A stretch of DNA of 59,846 nucleotides, taken from NCBI GenBank assembly GCA_032718475.1, contig JAUCBJ010007575.1, positions 1 to 59,846 of the forward strand, read 5' to 3'. Shown here in pieces: positions 18,721 to 28,591 of the stretch. Source of the stretch: Nemertoderma westbladi (taxonomy: Eukaryota > Xenacoelomorpha > Nemertodermatida > Nemertodermatidae). A program made the position numbers and the translations under genes. Below the pieces are notes generated by a model. The model was not told where the DNA came from and did no database searches. It worked only from the letters and a program-made list of their open reading frames with translations. How positions within the stretch are numbered: the stretch's first letter is position 1; each line of letters begins with the position of its first letter.

Positions 18721-18954
18721 TTAATGCAGCCGCAATGCAACATGCCGATAGTAGTAGTAGTAGTTATAGATGTTTGTTGATACCAATAGAAAGATAGAAG
18801 AAATATTGGGTATAAAAGTTTCATCAATTATTATCTGATTGTAGCAATTAATCTATATTTGTACCGACATTTGCAGGGGCTCATATCCATATACAATATA
18901 TTAGACCAGACAGCTAAAATCTTCCATATGTAGTTTTTTTCATCACTGATTTCA

Positions 18955-21512
18955 TTTCCCATATCAGTTTTCAAGTTTGGCGGCATTTGTACAGTTTGTA
19001 TGTCTGTTGGTTTGTCAAAATACAATATGACACCATACAAAGCTAAAATCACGGTAATGACTGTTTTCTTCGACTCAGACTTCATTTACGGTATCAGTTT
19101 TGATGTTTGGCAGCATTTGTAAAGTTTGTATGTCTGTCCGTTTGTCAGTCGATCTGTCTATCAAAATACAATGTGACACCCTACAAATGCTAAAATCCTG
19201 GGAATGTCTGTTTTCTTGCACTCGGACTTCATTTACCGTATCAGTTTTCATGTTTGGCAGCATTTGTACAGTTTGTATGTCTGTCAGTTTGTCAGTCGAT
19301 CTGTCTGTCAAAATACAATATGACACCCTACAAATGCTAAAATCCTGAGAATGTCTGTTTTCTTGGACTCTGACTTCATTTACCGTATCAGTTTTCATGT
19401 TTGGCAGCATTGTACAGTTTATTATGACTGTCCGTTTGTCAGTCAATCTGTCTGTCAAAATACAATATCACACCATACAAAGCTAAAATCCCGGGAATGT
19501 CTGTTTTCTTGGACTCTGACGTCATTTACTGTATCAGTTTCATGTTTGGCAGCAATTGAACAGTTTATTATGTCTGTCCGTTTGTCAGTCAATATGTCTG
19601 TCAAAATACAATATCACACCATACAAAGCTAAAATATCGGGAATGTCTGTTTTCTTGGACTCTGAATTCATTTACTGTATCAGTTGTCATGTTTGACAGT
19701 ATTGTACAGTTTGTATGTCTGTCCGTTTGTCAGTCAATCTGTCTGTCAAAATACAATATGACACCATACAAAGCTAACATCCCGGGAATGTCTGTTTTCT
19801 TGGACTCTGACTTCATTTAGTGTATCAGATTTCATGTTTGGCAGCAATTGAACAGTTTGTTTGTCTGTCCGTTTATCAGTCGATCTGTCTGTCAAAATAT
19901 AATATGACACCCTGCAAATTTTAAAATCCTGTGAATGTCTGTTTTCTTGGACTCTGACTTCACTTACGGTATCAGTTTCCATGTTTGGCAGCAATTTTAC
20001 AGTTTGTAAGTCTGTCAGTTTGTCTGTCAATCTGTCTGTCAAAATACAATATGGCACCACACAAAGCTAACATCCCGGGAATGTCTGTTTTCTTGGACTC
20101 TGACGTCATTTACTGTATCAGTTTCATGTTTGGCAGCAATTGAACAGTTTATTATGTCTGTCCGTTTGTCAGTCAATATGTCTGTCAAAATACAATATCA
20201 CACCATACAAAGCTAAAATATCGGGAATGACTGTTTTCTTGGACTCTGAATTCATTTACTGTATCAGTTGTCATGTTTGACAGTATTGTACAGTTTGTAT
20301 GTCTGTCCGTTTGTCAGTCAATCTGTCTGTCAAAATACAATATGACACCATACAAAGCTAACATCCCGGGAATGTCTGTTTTCTTGGACTCTGACTTCAT
20401 TTAGTGTATCAGATTTCATGTTTGGCAGCAATTGAACAGTTTGTTTGTCTGTCCGTTTATCAGTCGATCTGTCTGTCAAAATATAATATGACACCCTGCA
20501 AATTTTAAAATCCTGTGAATGTCTGTTTTCTTGGACTCTGACTTCACTTACGGTATCAGTTTCCATGTTTGGCAGCAATTTTACAGTTTGTAAGTCTGTC
20601 AGTTTGTCTGTCAATCTGTCTGTCAAAATACAATATGGCACCATACAAAGCTAACATCCCGGGAATGTCTGTTTTCTTGGACTCTGACTTCATTTAGTGT
20701 ATCAGATTTCATGTTTGGCAGCAATTGAACAGTTTGTTTGTCTGTCCGTTTATCAGTCGATCTGCCTGTCAAAATACAATATGACACCCTGCAAATTCTA
20801 AAATCCTGTGAATGTCTGTTTTGTTGGACTCTGACTTCATTTACGGTATCAGTTTTGATGTTTGGCAGCATTTGTAAAGTTTGTATGTCTGTCCGTTTGT
20901 CAGTCGATCTGTCTGTCAAAATACAATATGACATCATACAAAGCTAAAATCCCGGGAATGTCTGTTTTCTTGGACTCGGACTTCATTTACGGTATTAGTT
21001 TTCATGTTTGGCTGCATTTGTTCAGTTTGTATACGTCTGTCCGTTTGTCAGTCGATCTGTCTGTCAAAATACAATATGACAACCTGCAAATGCTAAAATC
21101 CTGGGAATGTCTGTTTTCTTGGACCCTGACTTCATGTACGGTATCAGTTTCATGTTTGGCAGCATTTTTACAGTTTGTTTGTCTGTCCGTTTGTCAGTCG
21201 ATCTGTCTGTCAAAATACAATATGACATCATACAAAGCTAAAATCCCGGGAATGTCTGTTTCCTTGGACTCGGACTTCATTTACGGTATTAGTTTTCATG
21301 TTTGGCTGGATTTGTTCAGTTTGTATACGTCTGTCCGTTTGTCAGTCGATCTGTCTGTCAAAATACAATATGACAACCTGCAAATGCTAAAATCCTGAGA
21401 ATGTCTGTTTTCTTGGACTTTGACTTCATTTACCGTATCACATTTGCGGCATCAGTTTTCATGTTTGGCAGCATTTGTAAAGTTTGTATGTCTGTCCGTT
21501 TGTCAGTCGATC
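18955..21512 (+). repeat. 146-bp satellite array B with 584-bp higher-order repeat
   Basis: About 17 monomers of the 146-bp family. The block beginning near 19640 is repeated almost base for base 584 bp (four monomers) later, giving two identical 104-codon reverse-strand open frames at 19746-20060 and 20330-20644. Many monomer-long open frames on both strands come from the repeat and are not genes. Confidence 0.92.
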
Positions 21513-21801
21513 TATTAGTCCGGTAGTTTCAGAGATGTATTCTAAAGCTTTGAACTTTGGGACATGTGCCCTTTCTACTGCAACCGTCCCATTTATCTAT
21601 CTTTTGTCTCTCTGTACCAATATTTAGTGTGAAGTTTGTGCTATCTAGCCAGACAACCTGTGGTTAGTGAGAACTAAGAATGCGGCGCCTGTCCTTTCTC
21701 AAAATTAACTATAGATTATATAAAACATGCAGCCATAAAACCAATTCATAGCAGTTATTAATTAAACAGACTCTTTGATGAAATTAGTAACTAAAAATTG
21801 T
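21513..21801 (+). repeat. Composite repeat tail, target of the Mutator-like insertion
   Basis: Matches 17161-17450 up to TTAGTAACTAAAAATT, where the sequence is interrupted by the element at 21802. The last nine bases (AAAAATTGT) are the target duplication. Confidence 0.8.
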
Positions 21802-21961
21802 ACAAGTCCCTAAAAGGTGCCACCCTGCTCCATAGCGCGGGAAATTCAAATGATTGAAAGACATGCAATTTGTACTGGAAAGGGTGGCAGATCAGATCTG
21901 CCACCTATATTTTGGCGGTAAATTCAAATCTGTTTTAACATTGAATATATGAATAGAGTAA

Positions 21962-22567
21962 CCCAGGTAGCAAATATAGTTAACTGAACGTACCATGGAT
22001 TAAATGCACGTTCAATTTTCGTTATAGTTAGTGAATGAATAGAAAATTGTGAATGTAGTAAAGGTTCACTTTGCGTAATTTGTATTACCGTCATGCTAAT
22101 AACTAAAAATGGACGTTGAATAACCGTTTGTTAATTGTTGAATAACCGAATTACCGTTTGCACTGAACATGCAATACCGTGATTTGCTTGTACATGAGAA
22201 ATTATATCGCACTGACTGCCAAATGTGTCACTACGAAGTCCACATTGTACTAGTACTATTCCCTGTTTCGGTTTAAGTTCCGCATTTAGGATTACACGTT
22301 CGTGGGGCCTTCGCGCAGCACGAGGCCCAGTTATGAGATACAAATTAAAATTGTGCGACTGTATCACAAAATCAGGTTATGAGAGATTAACCAACACCAC
22401 CAATTAATCAAAGAAAGGGGGACAGTACGTGTTCACCCCTTTTAATCTGCACCCCCCCCCCCCCCTCCCTTCCCACCCACCAATACATAACCGCGACATC
22501 TACCACCCACGGAAGGGTAGCACGAACTTATTTCCAAACGCACGTTCAATATGCAAAGCCAGTTGGT
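21962..22567. other. Interior of the Mutator-like element, left flank
   Basis: Contains GGGGCCTTCGCGCAGCA at about 22297, inverted again near 25763 as TGCTGCACGAAGGCCCC, and a poly-C run at 22451-22466. No gene. Confidence 0.5.
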
Positions 22568-23026
22568 TTATAGGAATATAATCAATGCAGTACTCGTCTT
22601 CATTATAAGCCTCATTGCGTTCGACCTGTTTTGTATTAAAATATATTTATTAAACGCAGGCTGACGCTCTTTATAATAATAATACCTAGGGATGTCAGCT
22701 TCCAGACTTTCAATCTTTACTGCCGCGCAAACCCCGCAGAGGAAGTTTTGGTTTGAGAGATCAAGCCCATCGGCAATTGGTGTTTCAATTTCGGTCCAGG
22801 AACTCTGACAATGGGAGCATTCAATCTTAGCTGTGGTCCATTCCCGTGGTTTCGGCTTCCTTTTCTTCGTCCCAATGACAGATTCTTCTGAAGACGTTCG
22901 ATTCGCTTTCAGTTTATTGTTGGCGTTTGTGTTTTGAAGTTGTATTCGAGTGGACAGTCGCGCCGGTTTCGAGGTAACCATACCGATCTGTGATAAGCGT
23001 TGGTTTTGTTGAGTGTCGGTATTCAT
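22568..23026 (-). CDS. Hypothetical 152-aa protein with paired CxxC motifs
   Basis: ATG-initiated open frame inside the Mutator-like element. The first half is polar and basic, with GTKKRKPKPREW resembling a nuclear localisation signal. The middle has CSHC and then FLCGVCAAVKIESLEADI about 27 residues later. That layout resembles the second half of a PHD-like finger followed by a short helix, as in some retroelement ORF1 proteins, but the central zinc ligands are not evident. It may be a captured fragment or a relic. I do not recognise the protein. Confidence 0.35.
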   Translation of the reverse strand: MNTDTQQNQRLSQIGMVTSKPARLSTRIQLQNTNANNKLKANRTSSEESVIGTKKRKPKPREWTTAKIECSHCQSSWTEIETPIADGLDLSNQNFLCGVCAAVKIESLEADIPRYYYYKERQPAFNKYILIQNRSNAMRLIMKTSTALIIFL

Positions 23027-24261
23027 CTTCTCTCACCTCTTCAATGTCAGATGTTGCAAATACTGATAACACGAATAACGGTATATATTTCAATACTTGT
23101 CAATAGTAATATATATAATTTAGATAACTATTTTATATCTGTACTGTTGAGCAAACTCTACATAAATTTCAACCTGTGTATCGCCGGTAGGGCTGTTGCT
23201 GTGCAAGTGCTAGTTGCCACCGGTCAGCCGGTACCGGTAGTAGGGTGGTACCATGGCCTACTACACACAGGCCATGAAGGACTTTGCTGTGAAATTAGCG
23301 TAGGCTGACTGGTGACTGATGAATTATCAAATATTATATTTTCCATGAATGCAGGGTCCATATTTAAAAGAAGATGACTAGATTTTCGTAAAGAATTTAA
23401 TTGAAACAGTATTTAATAATAAATAAATTAATTATCACTCGAGTTCCTGCAGCTTTTATTCGTGGCAGGAATGTTTGAACGCGAATAAGTCGGTCAATCA
23501 TGGATGAAATGGAACCAAACTTGGTACACTTGTAGTCTTAAAAAAATTTAGAAATTCTACACACAGACAGACTTCTACAGTTCCCCGGTCTGCCGCTAGG
23601 GGGCGAATTAACAGAAACGTAAAAATAGCTGTAATTATAGAACCAACGATCAGATTCATCTGAAATTTAGTAGTAGTTACCTAAGAGCATTGCTTAATTA
23701 GAAATTCTACAGAGACTTTTACAGTTCCTGTCTGCCGCTAGTGGGGAATTGTTAGAGCTCCAGTTCAACGTGCTTAGCACGGTTTAATAAACAATCAATT
23801 AATTATTTTATTAAATACAGTAATTATAACAGTAAAATGCAATGTATTCTATTTTTTAGTGAAATCAAGAGATAGGAGGGGGGTGGGACTGGACGCAACT
23901 CCCATCTTGGCGAATTAATATCCCGCCTCAATATTAATTTCTAAATTTTGGGAAAGGAACAGGTTACAGTGGCACGTTATTTTAACCAAAACAATAAAGT
24001 AAACACAATAGAACAGGTTACAGTTTTGTTTTTGAGAGTAATCAGCTGTTGTTATTTGCGTCCAATTTCCCCTGGAGAGGGATGAATTTTTATTGCGTCC
24101 AGTTCCCCCCCCCCCCCCCCCCCCCTATCTTGAAATCAAATACCAAAAATATATTTATTATATGAACAATCTATTTGGAAATTGTAAGTTCGGCCTATCT
24201 CTTTACCATAAGCTCAGTATCTTTATCTGGTGTGTTTTTATTATTTTACCAATTATTTAAT
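23027..24261. other. Non-coding interior with Helitron-like debris
   Basis: AT-rich DNA containing a segment (about 23430-23790) with TCTGCCGCTAGGGGGCGAAT and a terminal hairpin CGTGCTTAGCACG, of the kind seen in Helitron-like relics. A poly-C run is at 24106-24125. No gene. Confidence 0.45.
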
Positions 24262-24602
24262 ATGTTTGATAGAATTGAACAACACCGCCCAACACAACCA
24301 ACTCTCTATCCGCCTCGAGCATCGAGAATACGAGAAACTCGATCGAAATACCTGCTTATCCCAGTAGTATCCGTCCGTACTAGTCACCGGACCGCTGCGG
24401 TTTACTCCCGTAGAACAGTAGAATTCCCGCAGGTTCCGACCCAATTCGACAACGAATTCGCTTCACACTTTCGCGTCACAGAGAACGTAATCCAGTGCGA
24501 TAACGTCTGCCCAACGTTCAACCATTTCCCCCAGGCGATCCCAGGATCTGGGCCGCCGCTAAACCCAGATCGCAATCCTCGTCGATTCGTCCAGTCGTCG
24601 AC
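24262..24602 (+). CDS. Candidate captured exon, unidentified
   Basis: Open from an ATG (MFDRIEQHRPTQPTLYPP) to a strong splice donor, CGAC|GTAAGT at about 24602. An in-frame stop follows at once if the donor is not used. GC content and codon use are distinctly higher than in the surrounding AT-rich DNA, and the protein is rich in Arg, Pro and Thr. This looks like a host exon carried by the Mutator-like element, but I recognise no domain. The opposite strand is also open (24559-24876), so strand assignment rests on the donor site. Confidence 0.35.
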
Positions 24603-26360
24603 GTAAGTCAGTAAGTGGGACTCTTCCCACCGCACTCCACGGTGGGTGACCGGAGTGAGGCATGATGAACTTGGCAGTGGCCCGCATTACGATCTGACCG
24701 ACCGCCGTATTCCCAGTGTCTGAGTGTAGTAAATACCCAAATAGAATCGTACTGACAAACAAGCAATTCCGTAGTATTCCCCCGTTAATCACCTCTTGAA
24801 GCAACTTGGCTGCTCGGGTCCAGATACATCGGACTGTCGGGAGCGTTTCAGACATCAGACAGTAATGGAGCGGCATTTGCGAATATTTCCAATGGTTTTA
24901 TAATAAATAAGGGGATTCAACAGTTCAATGCTAAAACAAATGGATTATTCCTAACCCCACCCCAATACAGCAATATACCTAACAGTATATAGCTTAGGTA
25001 CCACAGTCTGACTAGCTTTAAATATTAGAGTATGAAAATTATTATAGGACCCTCATGGAAACGAGGTATATAGGCCTACCTCATGAGGCTATCCTTACAC
25101 CAGAACCTTTTATTTAAGTAAATAAACATTTTATAAGTTGACTATCTACATAAATCAGTATTGGTGCTCCTAAATATCTAGTGTTATTACTTGTACTGTA
25201 GGCCTAATATCGTAACGTAATCTTTATAAATGTATTATTGTGAATTTTAAAAGGTTTAATTATGTGTAAAAAACAATCAATCAATCAAACCATAATCAGC
25301 ACAGTCAGCCTACGCATGGGTGGTACCTACGGTGCGCACTACAACGGCAGTACATCAATACGGTGTACCGTGCCAATGACTGAATGATTAGCGGTAACTA
25401 CTGAACTATCTAAACTATTATATTATTATTACCGGTACTAGGCTAATTAGGCCTAAACTATAATCACCGCAACCGCAAGGGTTTCCGGGGCCATGTTTAG
25501 ATTACATGATATGGCATGTCTGCAGTGTATGGTACCGGCTGACCTGTATTGCAGTAGTGACTGATTGCAGAATTCTCGATTCAGGAATTGAGTACAGCCT
25601 GACAGTACCGGTACAAATGGTACATGCAGATTGGCAGACAGCCCCTATGTTTTGCAAAATTTGTCAGAAAACCAGCTGATTTATCCTACAGTAATAATAA
25701 TTTAACGCATGTTAATTTTGGATAAATAAATATATTATAACTACAATAACAGTTACACTGATGCTGCACGAAGGCCCCACGCAAATTCTACTTGGAAAAT
25801 TTTCAAACTTTTGCCAAACAACATGTGTACCAAGTTTGGATAGATTTCATCAAGGATTGGCCGAGTTATTAACGTTTAAAATAAAATACTGAAAAAAAAC
25901 GCGACAGAACGACAGAACGACAGAACGACAGAACGACAGGTTGATTAATGGTACCACTACGCTAAGGCTCTCTCACTTCGTGGCTCGCCCCACAGTTTCT
26001 GAGTTAGTAGCGCATTGTATTTTGTCACGAGTTACTAAGAATAATAATGTTCATTCATAATAATATTTTATCATATTATATGTCATAGACAAATATAGCA
26101 GTATAGGCAGAGGCATTATACACATTGCTATTATAGTAGGCCGCCTACCTGCGATATATTTTACTATCAATTCCCTGCTGTACAGCTGTATATATTTCTT
26201 ATGAAATTACACTACACAATATTTCTTAGTAGACCTAAATAAGATAATATGTCTGTAGGCCTATTGCACATGCAGTAGCAGTAGCTACTACACTACAGTA
26301 AGAAGTTTACAGTATGAAGTCTACTGCTCTAGCTCCTTGACCTTTTAGTACGTACCTTTA
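24603..26360. other. Non-coding interior of the Mutator-like element
   Basis: Includes TGCTGCACGAAGGCCCC at about 25763 and a short array of AACGACAG units (about 25897-25941). A passage with AGATTTCATCAAGGATTGGC typical of Helitron-like relics is also present. Many TAGGCCTA and GGTACCGG motifs occur. No gene. Confidence 0.5.
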
Positions 26361-27040
26361 GTTGTTCACGTGGTGCTCGAAGTCCCGGACTAGTTAACCA
26401 GTCAGCTTAGTTGTTCACGTGGTGCTCGAACCCCCAGACTAGTTAACCAGTCAGCTTAGTTGTTCACGTGGTGCTCGAAGTCCCGGACTAGTTAACCAGT
26501 CAGCTTAGTTGTTCACGTGGTGCTCGAATCCCCAGACTAGTTAACCAGTCAGCTTAGTTGTTCACGTGGTGCTCGAACCCCCAGACTAGTTAACCAGTCA
26601 GCTTAGTTGTTCACGTGGTGCTCGAAGTCCCGGAGTAGTTAACCAGTCAGCTTAGTTGTTCACGTGGTGCTCGAACCCCCAGACTAGTTAACCAGTCAGC
26701 TTAGTTGTTCACGTGGTGCTCGAAGTCCCGGACTAGTTAACCAGTCAGCTTAGTTGTTCACGTGCTGCTCGAAGTCCCAGACTAGTTAACCAGTCTGCTT
26801 AGTTGTTCACGTGCTGCTCGAAGCCCCAGACTAGATAACCAATCAGCTTAGTTGTTCACGTGCTGCTCGAAGTCCCAGACTAGTTAACCAGTCAGCTTAG
26901 TTGTTCACGTGCTGCTCGAAGCCCCAGACTAGTTAACCAGTCAGCTTAGTTGTTCACGTGCTGCTCGAAGTCCCAGACTAGTTAACCAGTCAGCTTAGTT
27001 GTTCACGTGCTGCTCGAAGCCCCAGACTAGTTAACGTGCT
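26361..27040 (+). repeat. 49-bp minisatellite with E-box
   Basis: About 14 units of 49 bp starting GTTGTTCACGTGGTGCTCGA and continuing through GACTAGTTAACCAGTCAGC. Early units carry CACGTGGT; later ones carry CACGTGCT. Two alternating unit types (AAGTCCCGGA and AACCCCCAGA) suggest higher-order duplication. Confidence 0.95.
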
Positions 27041-27237
27041 GGTTTATTTATTCACGTGCTGCTGGAAGTCCCAGAAATAGATAAAACAACAACAATAACG
27101 GATGAGTGAGTTAAACCGATAAGAAATAATTTATTCTGATTCAATGAATTACATTAGTCATACTCTATTCATATATTCAATGTTAAAACAGATTTGAATT
27201 TACCGCCAAAATATAGGTGGCAGATCTGATCTGCCAC

Positions 27238-27296
27238 CAAGGTGTACTAAATAACTTAGTACATAATTTTAGTAATAATAAATTTAGTACACCTTG
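27238..27296. mobile_element. 59-bp hAT-like micro-MITE with verified empty site
   Basis: Perfect 15-bp inverted ends CAAGGTGTACTAAAT flank 29 bp of AT-rich spacer. The 8-bp sequence TCTGCCAC is directly repeated at 27230-27237 and 27297-27304. The opposite arm of the host element (about 21880) lacks both the insert and one copy of the 8 bp, so it is the empty site. An 8-bp duplication is the hAT hallmark. Confidence 0.9.
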
Positions 27297-27605
27297 TCTG
27301 CCACCCTTTCCAGTACAAATTACATGTCTTACAATCATTTGAATTTCCCGCGCTATGGAGCTGGGTGGCACCTTTTAGGGACTTGTAAAAATTGTAGTGT
27401 ATTGAGGAGCGAGTAGTCAGGCTGTCAGGCTTAGGACGGTACCGGTAGATCGGGAGAACAGTATATGTATGTATCTGTACCGGTAGGAGAGAATCCGTGA
27501 TTATATTATACCGCTGTTAATACTGTTATATATGTTCAATGTATCATATCTGATTCGGGATCAATATATTATAATCCGAATAAAGGCTGTAGAAATTTCG
27601 CATTG

Positions 27606-27770
27606 TTGTGTCCCTAGGCAAGACACTTTAGACATTAGTGCCTACGCCAACCCAGCGGTATAATGGGAACCTAGCTTTGCTGGGGTAATGATAATAAAAG
27701 CGCTTTGAGTATGCTGAGCGTAGAAAAGCGCTATATAAATAACCAATATTATTATTATTATTATATTATA
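27606..27770 (+). mobile_element. SINE-like tail inserted near the end of the Gypsy LTR
   Basis: GGCAAGACACTTTAGAC, CCAACCCAGCGGTATAATGG, AAAAGCGCTTTGAG and AAAGCGCTATATAAAT followed by ATT repeats form the 3' tail common to many marine-animal SINEs. It sits between the AATAAA-containing part of the LTR and the primer-binding-like site, so it is an insertion in the LTR or leader. Confidence 0.65.
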
Positions 27771-27781
27771 TTGGCGACGAA

Positions 27782-28591
27782 ATGGGCGAAGCTCAAGCCG
27801 GAGGCACCGGTTATCACGGTTTAGGAATTGGTAAATTTACTGCCACTGACCCTTTGAATTCGGGTAAAGAGTTCACGAAATGGTTACGATCGCTGGAACG
27901 AGCGATGAGGTTAGCGAGATTTGTGGATCCTGAAACTAAACTCGATGCATTATTCTACGAATCGGGTCGATCATTGAAAGATATAGCGGAGCACCTACCT
28001 AACCTGCCTGCAATAGAACCGCCACGAAACGCGTACCAAGAAGTGACGGACAAGCTTACTGAATACTTCACTCCGCGCAGAAACGTATCGCACGCTACAA
28101 TGCTGTTCATCGATTGTTCGCAGTTCGAAGATCAGAGCACAGTCGATTATGTGGTTAAACTTCGCGAGTTAGCTGTAGACTGTGAGTTTGGCGACTTACC
28201 AGCAGTTAATCGCCGCTTGAAAGAGCAAGTTCTGTCAAAAGGAACAAATATGCGGCTGAAAGCCAAGGCAATTGAACAGGACTGGACAATCGACGAGATT
28301 GTAAGACATGCAAAGATTATGGAAGACTCTAAACTTCAATTGGCCGACATGAGCGAAACTACACGACTACTGCAGAAAGTCAAACTCGAGGAAACCGATA
28401 AGGCCAAGGAAGCCAAAAAGATCCAGCACCGATATTCTCACCTGAATATGAAAACCCGATTCGGAAATACAAGACCTGGAATATCTCAACAAAGTTCCGG
28501 TTCACAACAGAATCCACACAATGAGAGGAGTCAAGTTGACAACAATTATCGATACTCACACCAAACCAATCAGGCACCACAAACCGAATGA
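27782..28591 (+). CDS. gag: Gypsy Gag polyprotein, ending just before its zinc knuckles
   Basis: 269-codon Gag starting at the ATG just after the primer-binding-like site. The first 200 residues have the helical capsid-like composition of Ty3/Gypsy Gag (for example FTKWLRSLERAMRLARF and LTEYFTPRRNVSHATM). The C-terminus is basic and Gln/Asn-rich. The frame ends in TGA at 28589. Beyond that stop, the same frame immediately encodes two zinc-binding stretches (CLGCNKQHRGRYC and CFICGHTGHWRTRC), so the stop separates capsid from nucleocapsid. It may be a mutation or a programmed readthrough point. Confidence 0.85.
   Translation: MGEAQAGGTGYHGLGIGKFTATDPLNSGKEFTKWLRSLERAMRLARFVDPETKLDALFYESGRSLKDIAEHLPNLPAIEPPRNAYQEVTDKLTEYFTPRRNVSHATMLFIDCSQFEDQSTVDYVVKLRELAVDCEFGDLPAVNRRLKEQVLSKGTNMRLKAKAIEQDWTIDEIVRHAKIMEDSKLQLADMSETTRLLQKVKLEETDKAKEAKKIQHRYSHLNMKTRFGNTRPGISQQSSGSQQNPHNERSQVDNNYRYSHQTNQAPQTE

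Larger units (their letters stand above)
21802..27386. mobile_element. Mutator-like (MULE-type) non-autonomous element, ~5.6 kb
   Basis: Terminal inverted repeats of about 160 bp start ACAAGTCCCTAAAAGGTGCC and include the palindrome GGCAGATCAGATCTGCC. They lie at 21802-21961 and, inverted, at 27161-27386; the right arm is longer because of a 59-bp insertion plus its duplication. AAAAATTGT occurs directly outside both ends (21793-21801 and 27387-27395), a 9-bp duplication as expected for Mutator-type elements. No transposase was found. Inside are two gene-like fragments (22568-23026, 24262-24602), Helitron-like debris and a 49-bp minisatellite. Confidence 0.8.

Noticed and set aside
19075-21398. 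Open frames of 60-178 codons in the 146-bp arrays (MSVRLSVDLSVKIQYD-type peptides)
   Set aside because: They repeat with the monomer, occur on both strands and end at monomer boundaries, so they are satellite by-products.
24559-24876. 105-aa minus-strand gene in the Mutator-like element
   Set aside because: It overlaps the candidate exon on the other strand. The strong GTAAGT donor favours the plus strand, and no domain is visible.
26361-27040. CRISPR-like repeat array
   Set aside because: The 49-bp units are contiguous with no unique spacers, and the context is animal nuclear DNA.
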